Position numbers and translations under genes: made by a program. Below the pieces are notes generated by a model, which was not told where the DNA came from, searched no databases, and saw only the letters and a list, made by a program, of their open reading frames with translations. From Anaerolineae bacterium (lineage in GTDB: Bacteria; Chloroflexota; Anaerolineae; Aggregatilineales; J027), in assembly GCA_021463865.1 (NCBI GenBank), contig JAJTXY010000001.1:186001-250000 (forward strand): a DNA stretch of 64,000 nt, read 5' to 3'. Numbering within the stretch: position 1 is the first letter of the stretch; every line of letters starts with the position of its first letter. This document shows, piece by piece, positions 9,703 through 18,186 of this stretch.

Positions 9703-10635
9703 TTACCCCTCAATGCGTTTTAGATGACGGGTGGTCGCAAAAAATACTGCCACCGAGAGCAGCAAATAAAAGATGGTAAAGGCGATCCACGGCGAGGGCA
9801 GGGTGGTGGTTGTCCCATCGGTAAAGGTGTATTTAAACGTGAAAAGCGTTTGCTGATTCACCAAATATTGCTGGGTAGACAGTAACGTGGTTAATGGGTT
9901 CAGGCAGACAAAAATCCCACGTGCCACCAGCAATACCCATTCCGAGCCACTGGAACTAGTCGAAGGATCAAGCCCTTCTACAATGGCGAGAGCGATCACT
10001 GCCCCCGCTGTCGTTACCAGAATAACGGCGAGAATGGTGACGTAGGTCATGATGTTGGCCCGCAGTGTGCGGTGGGTCATGGCAGAATAATACACCCCAA
10101 TATTGCCCAAAAAGATAGCGGTTGCCAACAGCACCAGCAGCGAGATCACGATTTCTTCCACATCAACCCCACCAAACAAAAACGCGATACTTTGCAGGGG
10201 GATGGCGGCCAGCAACAGCAAAAACACATAGGCCAATGCCGAAAACAGCTTGCCAAAGACTAACTGGCGCTCAGGCAACAGGGTGGTGCGTAATAAATCA
10301 TAGGTCTGGCTTTCATGTTCGCCACTTATTGAGCCAGCCGTGAACGCCGGGGTAATGAACGTCACCAAAAATAGCTCGATAGCGACCACGCTACCAAATA
10401 ACACGCGCCCCAATGTTCCGCCGTCTACCTCGCCAGTGGTGTTGTAGGTGGCGGCTGTCCCGGCAATATACAATAGGGTGGTAAAACCGCCGACCACGAT
10501 GAGATAGCAGGTCAAGACCACAAAGGCACGTGGGCCGCGCATTCGTCCCCGCAGTTCTTTGAGGGCCACGGGATTTCGCAGCAGGGGCCGCAGCGGATTG
10601 AGGGAGATACGAGAGCGATTCGCCGGGGTTTCCAT
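9703..10635 (-). CDS. ABC-2 type exporter permease (exporter 1)
   Basis: A 310-residue membrane protein with six hydrophobic segments. Its N-terminal motif NPVALKELRGRMRGPRAF is typical of ABC-2 permeases encoded beside DUF4350/DUF58-type loci, and the cytoplasmic loop contains EHESQTYDLLRTT, the usual coupling-helix region. It lies 11 bases downstream of its ATPase gene and upstream of the coiled-coil membrane protein. This is the second exporter in the cluster and is distinct in sequence from the one at 3794-5627. Confidence 0.86.
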   Translation of the reverse strand: METPANRSRISLNPLRPLLRNPVALKELRGRMRGPRAFVVLTCYLIVVGGFTTLLYIAGTAATYNTTGEVDGGTLGRVLFGSVVAIELFLVTFITPAFTAGSISGEHESQTYDLLRTTLLPERQLVFGKLFSALAYVFLLLLAAIPLQSIAFLFGGVDVEEIVISLLVLLATAIFLGNIGVYYSAMTHRTLRANIMTYVTILAVILVTTAGAVIALAIVEGLDPSTSSSGSEWVLLVARGIFVCLNPLTTLLSTQQYLVNQQTLFTFKYTFTDGTTTTLPSPWIAFTIFYLLLSVAVFFATTRHLKRIEG

Positions 10636-10646
10636 CGGGCCATCCT

Positions 10647-11705
10647 TTACGATACAATGCCTTTGGTGGCTTTCATGAACACGGCTTCGAGGTCAGACGA
10701 TTCCTCAGCAAAATTGACCACTGGAATCCCTTTGCTGGTCAAGGCTTGCAGCATTTCGCTCATCCGCAAATCCTCCCCTGTAAATTCGACCTTAATGCGA
10801 ATCTTGCCGTCTTCGGGGGGCAAATCCACAATTCCCAATATTCCTTCAACATGCAGCAGGGCTTCTTTGGCTTCATCCAGCCGTCCCAACAAGGTAATGA
10901 CCAAAACGCGATGCGGCATCAATTGTTGGCGCATGGTCTTAATCGGGCCTTGTGCCACCATCTGCCCCGCTTCGATAATGCCGATATGCGTGCAGATTTC
11001 ATTCACGTCCGCCAAGATATGGGACGAGAAGAAGATCGTCTTGCCCATTTTGGCGAGTTCAATCAGTAGTTCTCGGATTTCGATACGGGCACGCGGATCA
11101 AGCCCCGAGGCGGGTTCGTCCAAAATCAGCACTTGTGGGTCATGCGCCAACGTGCGGGCCAGACAGAGGCGCTGCTTCATACCCCGACTCAGTTTGTCTA
11201 CCATATCATCACGTCGGTGAGCAAGGTCTACCAGTTCGAGTAGGTCGTTGATGAGACCGGGGCGCTGGGCTTCTGGGATTTCATAACAGGCCGCGAAAAA
11301 GTCGAGATATTCCCAAACTTTCATGTCTTCATAGACCCCAAAGAAGTCGGGCATGTAGCCAATCGAGCGCCGAACTTCACGTGGGGCTGTCACCACCGAA
11401 TATCCACTGATATAGGCCTCCCCGCCAGAGGGTTTCATTAGGGTTGTCAAAATCCGCATGGTGCTGGTTTTGCCTGCGCCATTTGGCCCAACAAAGCCAT
11501 AAATTGCGCCGCGAGGGACTTGTAAATTGAGATTGCTGATGGCCTGCAAACGACCATAACGCTTGCTCAAATTGCGCGTCTCAATAATCAAGTCCTGCTC
11601 ATCCATGACGGTGGGCAGTTCTGGCAGTACCTCCGTCAAGCTTGGGGCTTCGGCAACAGCCTCACCAGTGGGGGTTTCCATGATTTCAGGATTATCAATA
11701 GACAT
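10647..11705 (-). CDS. ABC transporter ATP-binding protein (exporter 1)
   Basis: 352 residues. An acidic N-terminal extension of about 38 residues precedes the ATPase. Walker A is GPNGAGKT (73-80), the signature is LSRGMKQR, Walker B is VLILDEP followed by ASGLDP, and the H-loop is SSHIL. A DUF4162-like C-terminal tail follows. It pairs with the permease 11 bases downstream. The N-terminal extension is longer than usual, and its role is not evident. Confidence 0.92.
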   Translation of the reverse strand: MSIDNPEIMETPTGEAVAEAPSLTEVLPELPTVMDEQDLIIETRNLSKRYGRLQAISNLNLQVPRGAIYGFVGPNGAGKTSTMRILTTLMKPSGGEAYISGYSVVTAPREVRRSIGYMPDFFGVYEDMKVWEYLDFFAACYEIPEAQRPGLINDLLELVDLAHRRDDMVDKLSRGMKQRLCLARTLAHDPQVLILDEPASGLDPRARIEIRELLIELAKMGKTIFFSSHILADVNEICTHIGIIEAGQMVAQGPIKTMRQQLMPHRVLVITLLGRLDEAKEALLHVEGILGIVDLPPEDGKIRIKVEFTGEDLRMSEMLQALTSKGIPVVNFAEESSDLEAVFMKATKGIVS

Positions 11706-11728
11706 GGGTAGTGTCCTTTTCCAAAATT

Positions 11729-14278
11729 CTAATTCGCAAATTGTCCCTGCATTGTGATTTCAACTCTCTCAATAGTGCCGCCATAGGTTTGGGTAGCAAT
11801 ACTATTGGGCGTTCGCACTCGTACCTGAACCGCAAAATCTGGGCCGACAAACCGCTGCACAGCCTGACCCGCCAAACTCAGACCGTAGCTGTTTCCACCC
11901 GTAATAGTACCGGGAAAAGTCTCCAGATTCTCTATCACCCACCATTCTTGTGCCTCCCAGTCCCATAATGCAAATTCGACATCCGTGTCAGATACTTGGA
12001 GACTCGTATAAAAATCTACCTGATCAATCGTCGTGAGTGGGATGTCGTTTAAGGGAGTAAATCTAAAAACCGCTTGTTCATCAGGATTGAAAAGGTCAAT
12101 TTGATAGGGTGAACTGTCCAAACGGGTGGTCGGGTCGCTTTGATCGGCAATGGTCCATGTTTGTAATCCCGGCGGGATGATTACCGCAGTGTTGTCAATG
12201 GCGGCGTAACTGGAATTGAGTTTGAAGATATAGAGTGTTTCATACTTGTTGGTTTGCTCAGTCCCCTCAACGGCGATTTCAAAGGCTGGTTGTTCGGCCC
12301 AACCCACCGCATAGACCGAGCCACCACGTCCACCGCTGAGGTCAATCTCATTATTAATGGCCGAGGTCAACAATGCCCGCCGTCGCATCCGACGTTCGTT
12401 ATCATCAGCACTGGTGCCAAAACAGTCATATTGCTTGTCGGTCATAATTTGTGCAGCAGTCGCATTCAAGGGGCGGTTGGTGCAGCCATAGGTATTGAAA
12501 CTGGAAAAACTGCTTCCATAGGCGTAATAGAGAAAAGGCGCGTTGTAGTCGGTTCGATTGCCCAATGGCAGCCATGTGGGGGTCGAAAAATTAATCGCAA
12601 AATCAAAGGTGGCGGTGGCCCCTGCGATCACATCACCCAACGGGTAATACCCATCTTTGGCGAGGATCACCATGTCTTCAAAATCGAATTCAAGTGGATT
12701 TGTTACGCTGCCAGTCAAACGCGCATCTTGACCACCACCCATTTGCCAGACGGCCTCACCCTCGATATGCTGGGCCGGGATGTAGCCACTCGCGGCAAAA
12801 CTCGTGATGATGCCTGCGTCCACTGGCAAATCCTCCACCCGATAGGCGCTGGTTTCAACCAGTTTAATCTGTTCAATGCCTAAATTGGAATCATGAAAGC
12901 CGGGCAAAGTGCGCAGCGTAATTCCCGAAGGGGCTTCAAGGTTATAGCTGGTGCGGCGTGGCGAAAACACCCCCACCAGTCCATCTACCCTAGCGGTGTC
13001 GCTGTCGGGGAACACTTGTACAATCGCAAGATGACTGACCGTTGCGGAATTGCCACGTAAGCTGAACCCCGTGAAATACGACAGTAGGGTAAATATCAAA
13101 ATCAACACCGGAATGGTAAACCATGCCAGTTCGCGCCGTCCAATCCAGCGCAGCACATAATAATTCAGCGGCCCAATCAGGGCGATGTAGAGAATCAAAA
13201 ATCCGATCAGTTGCAGCACTGAGGGCAAATCAAACCCGGTGATAATGCGTGAAGCATCATTGGCGATGTCCCAATCTGCAAAGCCATATGACCAACTGGG
13301 TCGTACCTGCCCGCTCACCAAGAGGGTGTACCAGATTGCATCCGTGTCGGCATACGAGCGCAGGGGTTCGGTTTGGGGGTCAAGCGCCACAAAATCCACT
13401 GTTCCCAAGCCCAGTGTCTGCCGCACGATAATAGGAGTATCTTCGATATTCAACAGAACTTTGGCATTTTCATTGGGGGTGTTGTTGGTCACAATAGTCG
13501 TTTGCTCAAGCACATCCGACGGATAACCCAAAAAATCACCTAAGGGCGTCAGCGTATCAAAATCCACTGTCCCAGTGGGCACAGTCGGCATCACGTCTGT
13601 CAGACCTGCTGTGGTGCGCTGCCAATTCGGGCCGCCGTGAATAATCAGATGCCCGCCACCAACCACCCAATTTTTAATAGCGGTGCGCTGTTCGGCGGAT
13701 AATTCCCCTGTGTCTACGTCAAAAAACAGCAGTACATCCAACGCACGGAGGGCATCAGCTTCAAACGGAATATCCCGCAAACTCAGATTGGCTTGAAAAG
13801 AATTGCCACGTCCAACCGGGCGATTGGTCATATCTACTGCGCCAATGAGGGATGTAGTGACAACTCCGTATAGGACTTCCCGTGAGGAGAGTTGGACAAT
13901 GCGCTCCGATTGAACTTTGAGGATACGACCACTATTATCCACGACCTCCACTTCAATTTCAGACGCGCGGTCACTGAGCGAGACATAGAAAAAAATGGAT
14001 TTTGCAGAATCGCGGGCAACGGTGACGGGGGTCCGATAGAGCGTCTCGGTGGCCTGACCTGCGTTTTGGGCATGGACTTGAATATATCCTCGTAAATCGC
14101 GTCCATTATTTTTAATTGTGACATCAAGGGGAATCCACTGACCATCTCGATAATAGGTGTTGAAACCAGCCTTAATATCAAGTTGTAAATCCGAATTTTG
14201 ACGTGGGGGGCCAAACGCAACACTGGTGAGGCACAGCACAAAAGCTAGGGCAAAAAGGAGTCGCCGCTTCTGTTCCAA
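11729..14278 (-). CDS. Large exported membrane protein with GATase1-like domain, 849 aa
   Basis: The protein has a cleavable signal or anchor (about residues 5-22), a beta-rich domain about 35-135 (DGQWIPLDVTIKNNG), then an alpha/beta region about 145-300 with WVVGGGHLIIHGG. This resembles the glutamine-amidotransferase-like fold seen in membrane proteins of MoxR/DUF58 loci. Two close transmembrane helices lie near 365-420, and a long extracellular beta-rich C-terminal half follows. The TTG start is chosen because GGGAG lies 7 bases before it. It sits directly upstream of ABC exporter 1. The function is unknown; a receptor or partner of the exporter is a reasonable inference. Confidence 0.65.
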   Translation of the reverse strand: MEQKRRLLFALAFVLCLTSVAFGPPRQNSDLQLDIKAGFNTYYRDGQWIPLDVTIKNNGRDLRGYIQVHAQNAGQATETLYRTPVTVARDSAKSIFFYVSLSDRASEIEVEVVDNSGRILKVQSERIVQLSSREVLYGVVTTSLIGAVDMTNRPVGRGNSFQANLSLRDIPFEADALRALDVLLFFDVDTGELSAEQRTAIKNWVVGGGHLIIHGGPNWQRTTAGLTDVMPTVPTGTVDFDTLTPLGDFLGYPSDVLEQTTIVTNNTPNENAKVLLNIEDTPIIVRQTLGLGTVDFVALDPQTEPLRSYADTDAIWYTLLVSGQVRPSWSYGFADWDIANDASRIITGFDLPSVLQLIGFLILYIALIGPLNYYVLRWIGRRELAWFTIPVLILIFTLLSYFTGFSLRGNSATVSHLAIVQVFPDSDTARVDGLVGVFSPRRTSYNLEAPSGITLRTLPGFHDSNLGIEQIKLVETSAYRVEDLPVDAGIITSFAASGYIPAQHIEGEAVWQMGGGQDARLTGSVTNPLEFDFEDMVILAKDGYYPLGDVIAGATATFDFAINFSTPTWLPLGNRTDYNAPFLYYAYGSSFSSFNTYGCTNRPLNATAAQIMTDKQYDCFGTSADDNERRMRRRALLTSAINNEIDLSGGRGGSVYAVGWAEQPAFEIAVEGTEQTNKYETLYIFKLNSSYAAIDNTAVIIPPGLQTWTIADQSDPTTRLDSSPYQIDLFNPDEQAVFRFTPLNDIPLTTIDQVDFYTSLQVSDTDVEFALWDWEAQEWWVIENLETFPGTITGGNSYGLSLAGQAVQRFVGPDFAVQVRVRTPNSIATQTYGGTIERVEITMQGQFAN

Positions 14279-14359
14279 CTTTTTTCTCCCAATAAGTCAA
14301 ACGAATGAACTTGATTCTATTCCATTACTACTATACACACACAACGCGACCAATACGTT

Positions 14360-16414
14360 TTATCCGTTTGCACCTTGCGCCTCACCCGAAGGAGTCATAG
14401 GGCTAACCGACGGGGTGGTATTGGCGCGTGGCGTGGCAACGGGCGTGGTAGGGGCGGCGGGTGGCGCGTAATCGGTTGTCACCAACAACGCCTCCATCGG
14501 AAAATCACAGGATGTTCCCTGCGTTTGAATCCAACCAAAGGGCTGCTGTACAAAATTCTGCCCATCCAGTCGAATCCGCAGCCAATCGCCGCCGCTGTTA
14601 CGGGCATCTACTTCGACCACCACATTGGGGGACAGTGAAAGCAGGAGTGGATAGCCTTGTTTGGCAGGGCCAGCAAAGACGTCGGTAGCAGGCAATTGCA
14701 GTGTGCAGGACGGATAAACGACGGTGATACGTTCTTCATTTTGGGCCTGAATGTTGTCCGGGCCAATGCTTTGCAGCGTAATCACAATCGCGTCGGCGCT
14801 TTCGGGGCGCACTGTAATGGTTTGGTTCGTCCCAACGGCGGCAACATTCGTATTGTCATAACCCAATGGAGGACTATTGAGGATGACTTGGGGTGGCGGG
14901 CTGTTGGGGTCGGAAGGGTTATAAGACCACTCTACCGACCAATTGAGGGTAATTTGTTGTTCAACATTGCGGTATAGCTCGGTTTGACCAGACGGGTAAA
15001 CGATAGCCAGCGTCAACGAGGGCCGTACTACAACCGAACTTGGCTGTCGCACAGATTGGTCGTCATTTTCCGCGATTAACGTCAGGTTATAACGTCCGGC
15101 ATCCTCCAAAACAATGCTCGTTTCACCCGATGGGTCTAGTTGTGGATATTCGGCCACCACCACCCCGCCGCGTTCAATCGTCAGCGTAATGTTGGATGCT
15201 GCTTCCGTTTCCCATGCGACCCGGAATGGTTCGTTCCAGATGACTTCTGGGCTGGCAACACTAAAGGATCGGACTACGGGTTGGCTGGCGGTGTCTTGGC
15301 TACCATTATTGTCGTCATCCCCATCGCTACTTAAGATCACGAGAGCGATACCAATGACCACCGCCGCTGTCAAAAAGAATGCAGCCAGCGCCATCAAAGG
15401 TGCCCATGTTGGCATACTGGGTTTTTCAAGGTATGTACCTTCTAGCGGGACTTGAAAACCTGCTGCATCGAGCGAACGGCTGACGATGACATATTTATGC
15501 TGGCGGGGTTTACCAAACCAGTGCGGACGTTTGGGTCGGATTTGCCCGGTAATGGTTTGGCGTTCGCCTGCTTTTAGGGTGATGTGGGGGGGCGTAATGT
15601 CAATATGCAGGGTCGGGTTATGGCCGTAGAAATTGAGCGACAGCGGGCCGTTGCCTTGATTATGCACATAAAGTTGGAAGTTTTTAATCCCATCAGCCAA
15701 TGAGTTGCCAAGCGCTGCACCAAATCCGTTATATTGCAGAATATGCAGCTTGGTGGTGACTTCGGTAAATCGGTCAGGATATGATTGGGATCGAACTTTA
15801 AACACCACCTTATATTCGCCGGGGGCGGTGTCGCTGCGGCGCAATGGCCGGAAGCTGGCCCCAATTTGAATATCCTCGCCTGCGGGCAAATCCAGTTCCG
15901 TGCGGTCAAGGCGTACCCATTCTTTCGGAATGCCCTCCACTTGGATAGAAAAATGTTCAGGTCGGGAACTGGTATTGACGATTCGGAGGGTGGCTGGCCC
16001 ATGTGCGCCGGGGGCGACTGCAATGTACGGGCCTTCAAGTTCTAACCGAAAACCTTCCGCTTCAATCTGTTGGGTAGCAATGGCAAGGTTGGCAATCGTC
16101 GTATCAAAGTCAGTCGAGGGATGGAAAACCAGCCGCAGATCGCCGATCTGAATTTCTTCGCCCCCACGCAGAATACGTGGTTCATGGGGGTTAACACGCA
16201 ACCCGTCAATATACGTTCCATTGACGGACTCAAGGTCTTCAATAGTGGTTTGCTGGTCTTTACTGACTATCGCCACGTGATAGCGCGAAACGCCATTGCG
16301 ATCTAGGACAAGATCATTGCCAATAGAACGCCCAATCGCGGTGGTTTCTTTTTCTAGGATGAAATTTTCAACCGGGCCATCGGTGCTGAAAATTTCGAGT
16401 CTTCCGAGCGCCAT
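14360..16414 (-). CDS. FHA domain membrane protein, 684 aa
   Basis: The N terminus is a clear forkhead-associated domain that would bind phosphothreonine: GRS at 28-30, SRYH at 43-46 and NGTYIDG at 65-71 give the conserved phosphopeptide-contacting Arg, Ser, His and Asn. Residues about 110-335 resemble repeated Ig-like beta domains (GEYKVVFKV; KAGERQTITGQI). One transmembrane helix lies near 340-366, followed by an extracytoplasmic region with an Ig-like domain and an SH3-like end containing two cysteines. It is the first gene of the minus-strand cluster and suggests control by a Ser/Thr kinase, none of which is in the window. Confidence 0.85.
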   Translation of the reverse strand: MALGRLEIFSTDGPVENFILEKETTAIGRSIGNDLVLDRNGVSRYHVAIVSKDQQTTIEDLESVNGTYIDGLRVNPHEPRILRGGEEIQIGDLRLVFHPSTDFDTTIANLAIATQQIEAEGFRLELEGPYIAVAPGAHGPATLRIVNTSSRPEHFSIQVEGIPKEWVRLDRTELDLPAGEDIQIGASFRPLRRSDTAPGEYKVVFKVRSQSYPDRFTEVTTKLHILQYNGFGAALGNSLADGIKNFQLYVHNQGNGPLSLNFYGHNPTLHIDITPPHITLKAGERQTITGQIRPKRPHWFGKPRQHKYVIVSRSLDAAGFQVPLEGTYLEKPSMPTWAPLMALAAFFLTAAVVIGIALVILSSDGDDDNNGSQDTASQPVVRSFSVASPEVIWNEPFRVAWETEAASNITLTIERGGVVVAEYPQLDPSGETSIVLEDAGRYNLTLIAENDDQSVRQPSSVVVRPSLTLAIVYPSGQTELYRNVEQQITLNWSVEWSYNPSDPNSPPPQVILNSPPLGYDNTNVAAVGTNQTITVRPESADAIVITLQSIGPDNIQAQNEERITVVYPSCTLQLPATDVFAGPAKQGYPLLLSLSPNVVVEVDARNSGGDWLRIRLDGQNFVQQPFGWIQTQGTSCDFPMEALLVTTDYAPPAAPTTPVATPRANTTPSVSPMTPSGEAQGANG

Positions 16415-16494
16415 TCCTTATCCCTTAAGCCAGCAAATAAATAACTCAAATTATACCCACTTTGTTTGCTCTCTCCACTATAGGCGATTTTTCC

Positions 16495-16537
16495 CCTCAA
16501 AAGCAAATACAGCCGAACATTTACTGTCCGGCTGTAT
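16495..16537 (-). terminator. Hairpin terminator after oppB
   Basis: A 9-base perfect stem (ATACAGCCG at 16507-16515 with CGGCTGTAT at 16529-16537) and a 13-base loop lie just past the oppB stop. On the minus strand the stem is followed by a T-rich stretch. It would end the opp transcript before the FHA gene. Confidence 0.65.
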
Positions 16538-16563
16538 CCAGCATCAAAATCTAAACGATTGGC

Positions 16564-18138
16564 TTAATCGAAGCGGATGCGTGGATCAAGCCATGTATAG
16601 ATGATGTCCACCATGATGTTCCCGAAAATCAAGAACACCGAGTAGAGGGTGGTGAGTGCCATAATCGTAGTGTAGTCGCGGGCCGACACGCTGTCTACAA
16701 AGGATTCACCCAACCCCGGAATGACAAAGATACGCTCAATGACGAACGTCCCCGTCAATACACCCGCCAGTAGTGGCCCCAAAATGGTTGCTACCGGAAT
16801 GAGCGAGTTCTTGAGGGCGTGGATGTAGATAACAGCCCGTTCACGCAGACCTTTGGCGCGAGCCGTGCGGATGTAATCTTCACCCAAGACCTGTAACAAG
16901 CTGGCACGGGTCAAACGGGCGATACCAGCACTCATCCCTGTTCCCAGCGCCACCATTGGCAGAATTACACCCTTGATGTAATCCGCGCTCATAAACTGAG
17001 TGCGCCAAACTAGGGGCGACGGCGTGGGCAACCATTTTAGCTCGACGGCAAAAATGATAATCATGATGGGGGCCAATACAATGGAAGGCACCGATTGGAG
17101 CAAAATGGCCGAGAAACTGGCAGAATAATCTATCGCGGAGTTGTGATAGATCGCCGCAAGTACCCCTAACGGAATCCCCATCGTGAAGCCAAAAATAACC
17201 GAGTACAGACCAATTTGCATCGAAACGGGCAGGCGATTTCGGATTTCATCAATCACCTGTGTGTTTTCCTGCAACTGAGCAATATTCAGCGAGGGGCCAA
17301 AATCGAGGTTTAGCACACCCCAAATGTAGTTCCAAAATTGTGAGTCCAACGGGTCGCTTGTCCATGACACTTGCTCTTCGTTGAAAATGGCATTGACTGT
17401 ACCACCCGTCGTGATGCAATTGTGGCGCTTGGCAAGCAGTGACCAACCAGGCATCTGGAAATAACGCCGGCAGTTTTCTTCGTATCCATTCAGATATTCC
17501 GACTGATAGTGGATGGTGGTGTAATCACTGGTGTAGTTGGTGAAAGCGCCCCCAGCGGTTGGTACCCCTGACAAGGAAGACAGTAGAGCGGTCACGCTGT
17601 TCGCGGTTTGCACGGCCTGACCAGTGTTGGCTGACCAGTCACGGTAGGGATATTGAACATATTCGACGTATTCTTGTTTCGCTTCATCCCAACGATGCAG
17701 AGTGTATTCGCGTCTGAACGCAAATCCGGTATCTTCTAATGCCTCATAGCTGCCCTCGTCGGTTGTCCCAAAACCGCCTTTGACGTAGGTGGTTTCACCC
17801 CAAGCGGTATCCGCCCCCTTACCATCAGTGGGCGTATCGAAAAACAACGCTTTGTGCAGGCCGTAACGCTGATTGAGTTGTTCGCGCACATGCTGGGGCA
17901 TGGGACGTTGATTGACCGCATCGAATGGGCCACCCGGTAGCGAATGGGACATGCCAAAGGTGAACACCATAATCGCAAATAGCACCGGAATGGCTGCCAA
18001 TAGACGACGGAACAAGAATTTCAGCATACTGGCCCCACCGAGTGCATAGCCGATGGAGGCAAGTGGTGCTAAAAAATATCTTAATATTTTTGAAACGCCG
18101 CTCTTGGGGCGCTGAGTAGAGTTACCTGTTGATTTCAT
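16564..18138 (-). CDS. oppB: Oligopeptide/dipeptide ABC transporter permease with enlarged outer loop (OppB/DppB family)
   Basis: The C-terminal 230 residues are a standard OppB core: SMQIGLYSVIFGFTMGIPLG, the EAA coupling loop with GEDYIRTARAKGLRE, and a final helix pair ending in WLDPRIRFD. The first helix starts at about residue 44. Between the first and second helix lies a polar insert of roughly 190 residues with two cysteines (ENCRRYF and RHNCITT), making the protein 524 residues against about 310-330 for the family. The start is uncertain: ATG at 18138 or ATG at 18027, which begins MLKFLFRRLLAAIP and looks more like the family start. It lies downstream of the SH3-repeat lipoprotein. 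Confidence 0.88.
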   Translation of the reverse strand: MKSTGNSTQRPKSGVSKILRYFLAPLASIGYALGGASMLKFLFRRLLAAIPVLFAIMVFTFGMSHSLPGGPFDAVNQRPMPQHVREQLNQRYGLHKALFFDTPTDGKGADTAWGETTYVKGGFGTTDEGSYEALEDTGFAFRREYTLHRWDEAKQEYVEYVQYPYRDWSANTGQAVQTANSVTALLSSLSGVPTAGGAFTNYTSDYTTIHYQSEYLNGYEENCRRYFQMPGWSLLAKRHNCITTGGTVNAIFNEEQVSWTSDPLDSQFWNYIWGVLNLDFGPSLNIAQLQENTQVIDEIRNRLPVSMQIGLYSVIFGFTMGIPLGVLAAIYHNSAIDYSASFSAILLQSVPSIVLAPIMIIIFAVELKWLPTPSPLVWRTQFMSADYIKGVILPMVALGTGMSAGIARLTRASLLQVLGEDYIRTARAKGLRERAVIYIHALKNSLIPVATILGPLLAGVLTGTFVIERIFVIPGLGESFVDSVSARDYTTIMALTTLYSVFLIFGNIMVDIIYTWLDPRIRFD

Positions 18139-18186
18139 TACCTGTTTGCCCTCTCTAACTAAGACTTGAATATATGGGCATAGAAG

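Noticed and set aside
10657-11220. 187-codon plus-strand frame opposite the exporter 1 ATPase
   Set aside because: Shadow frame; its sequence has Ser-rich, non-protein character.
12254-12883. 209-codon plus-strand frame opposite the 849-residue gene
   Set aside because: Shadow frame without a ribosome site or recognisable fold.
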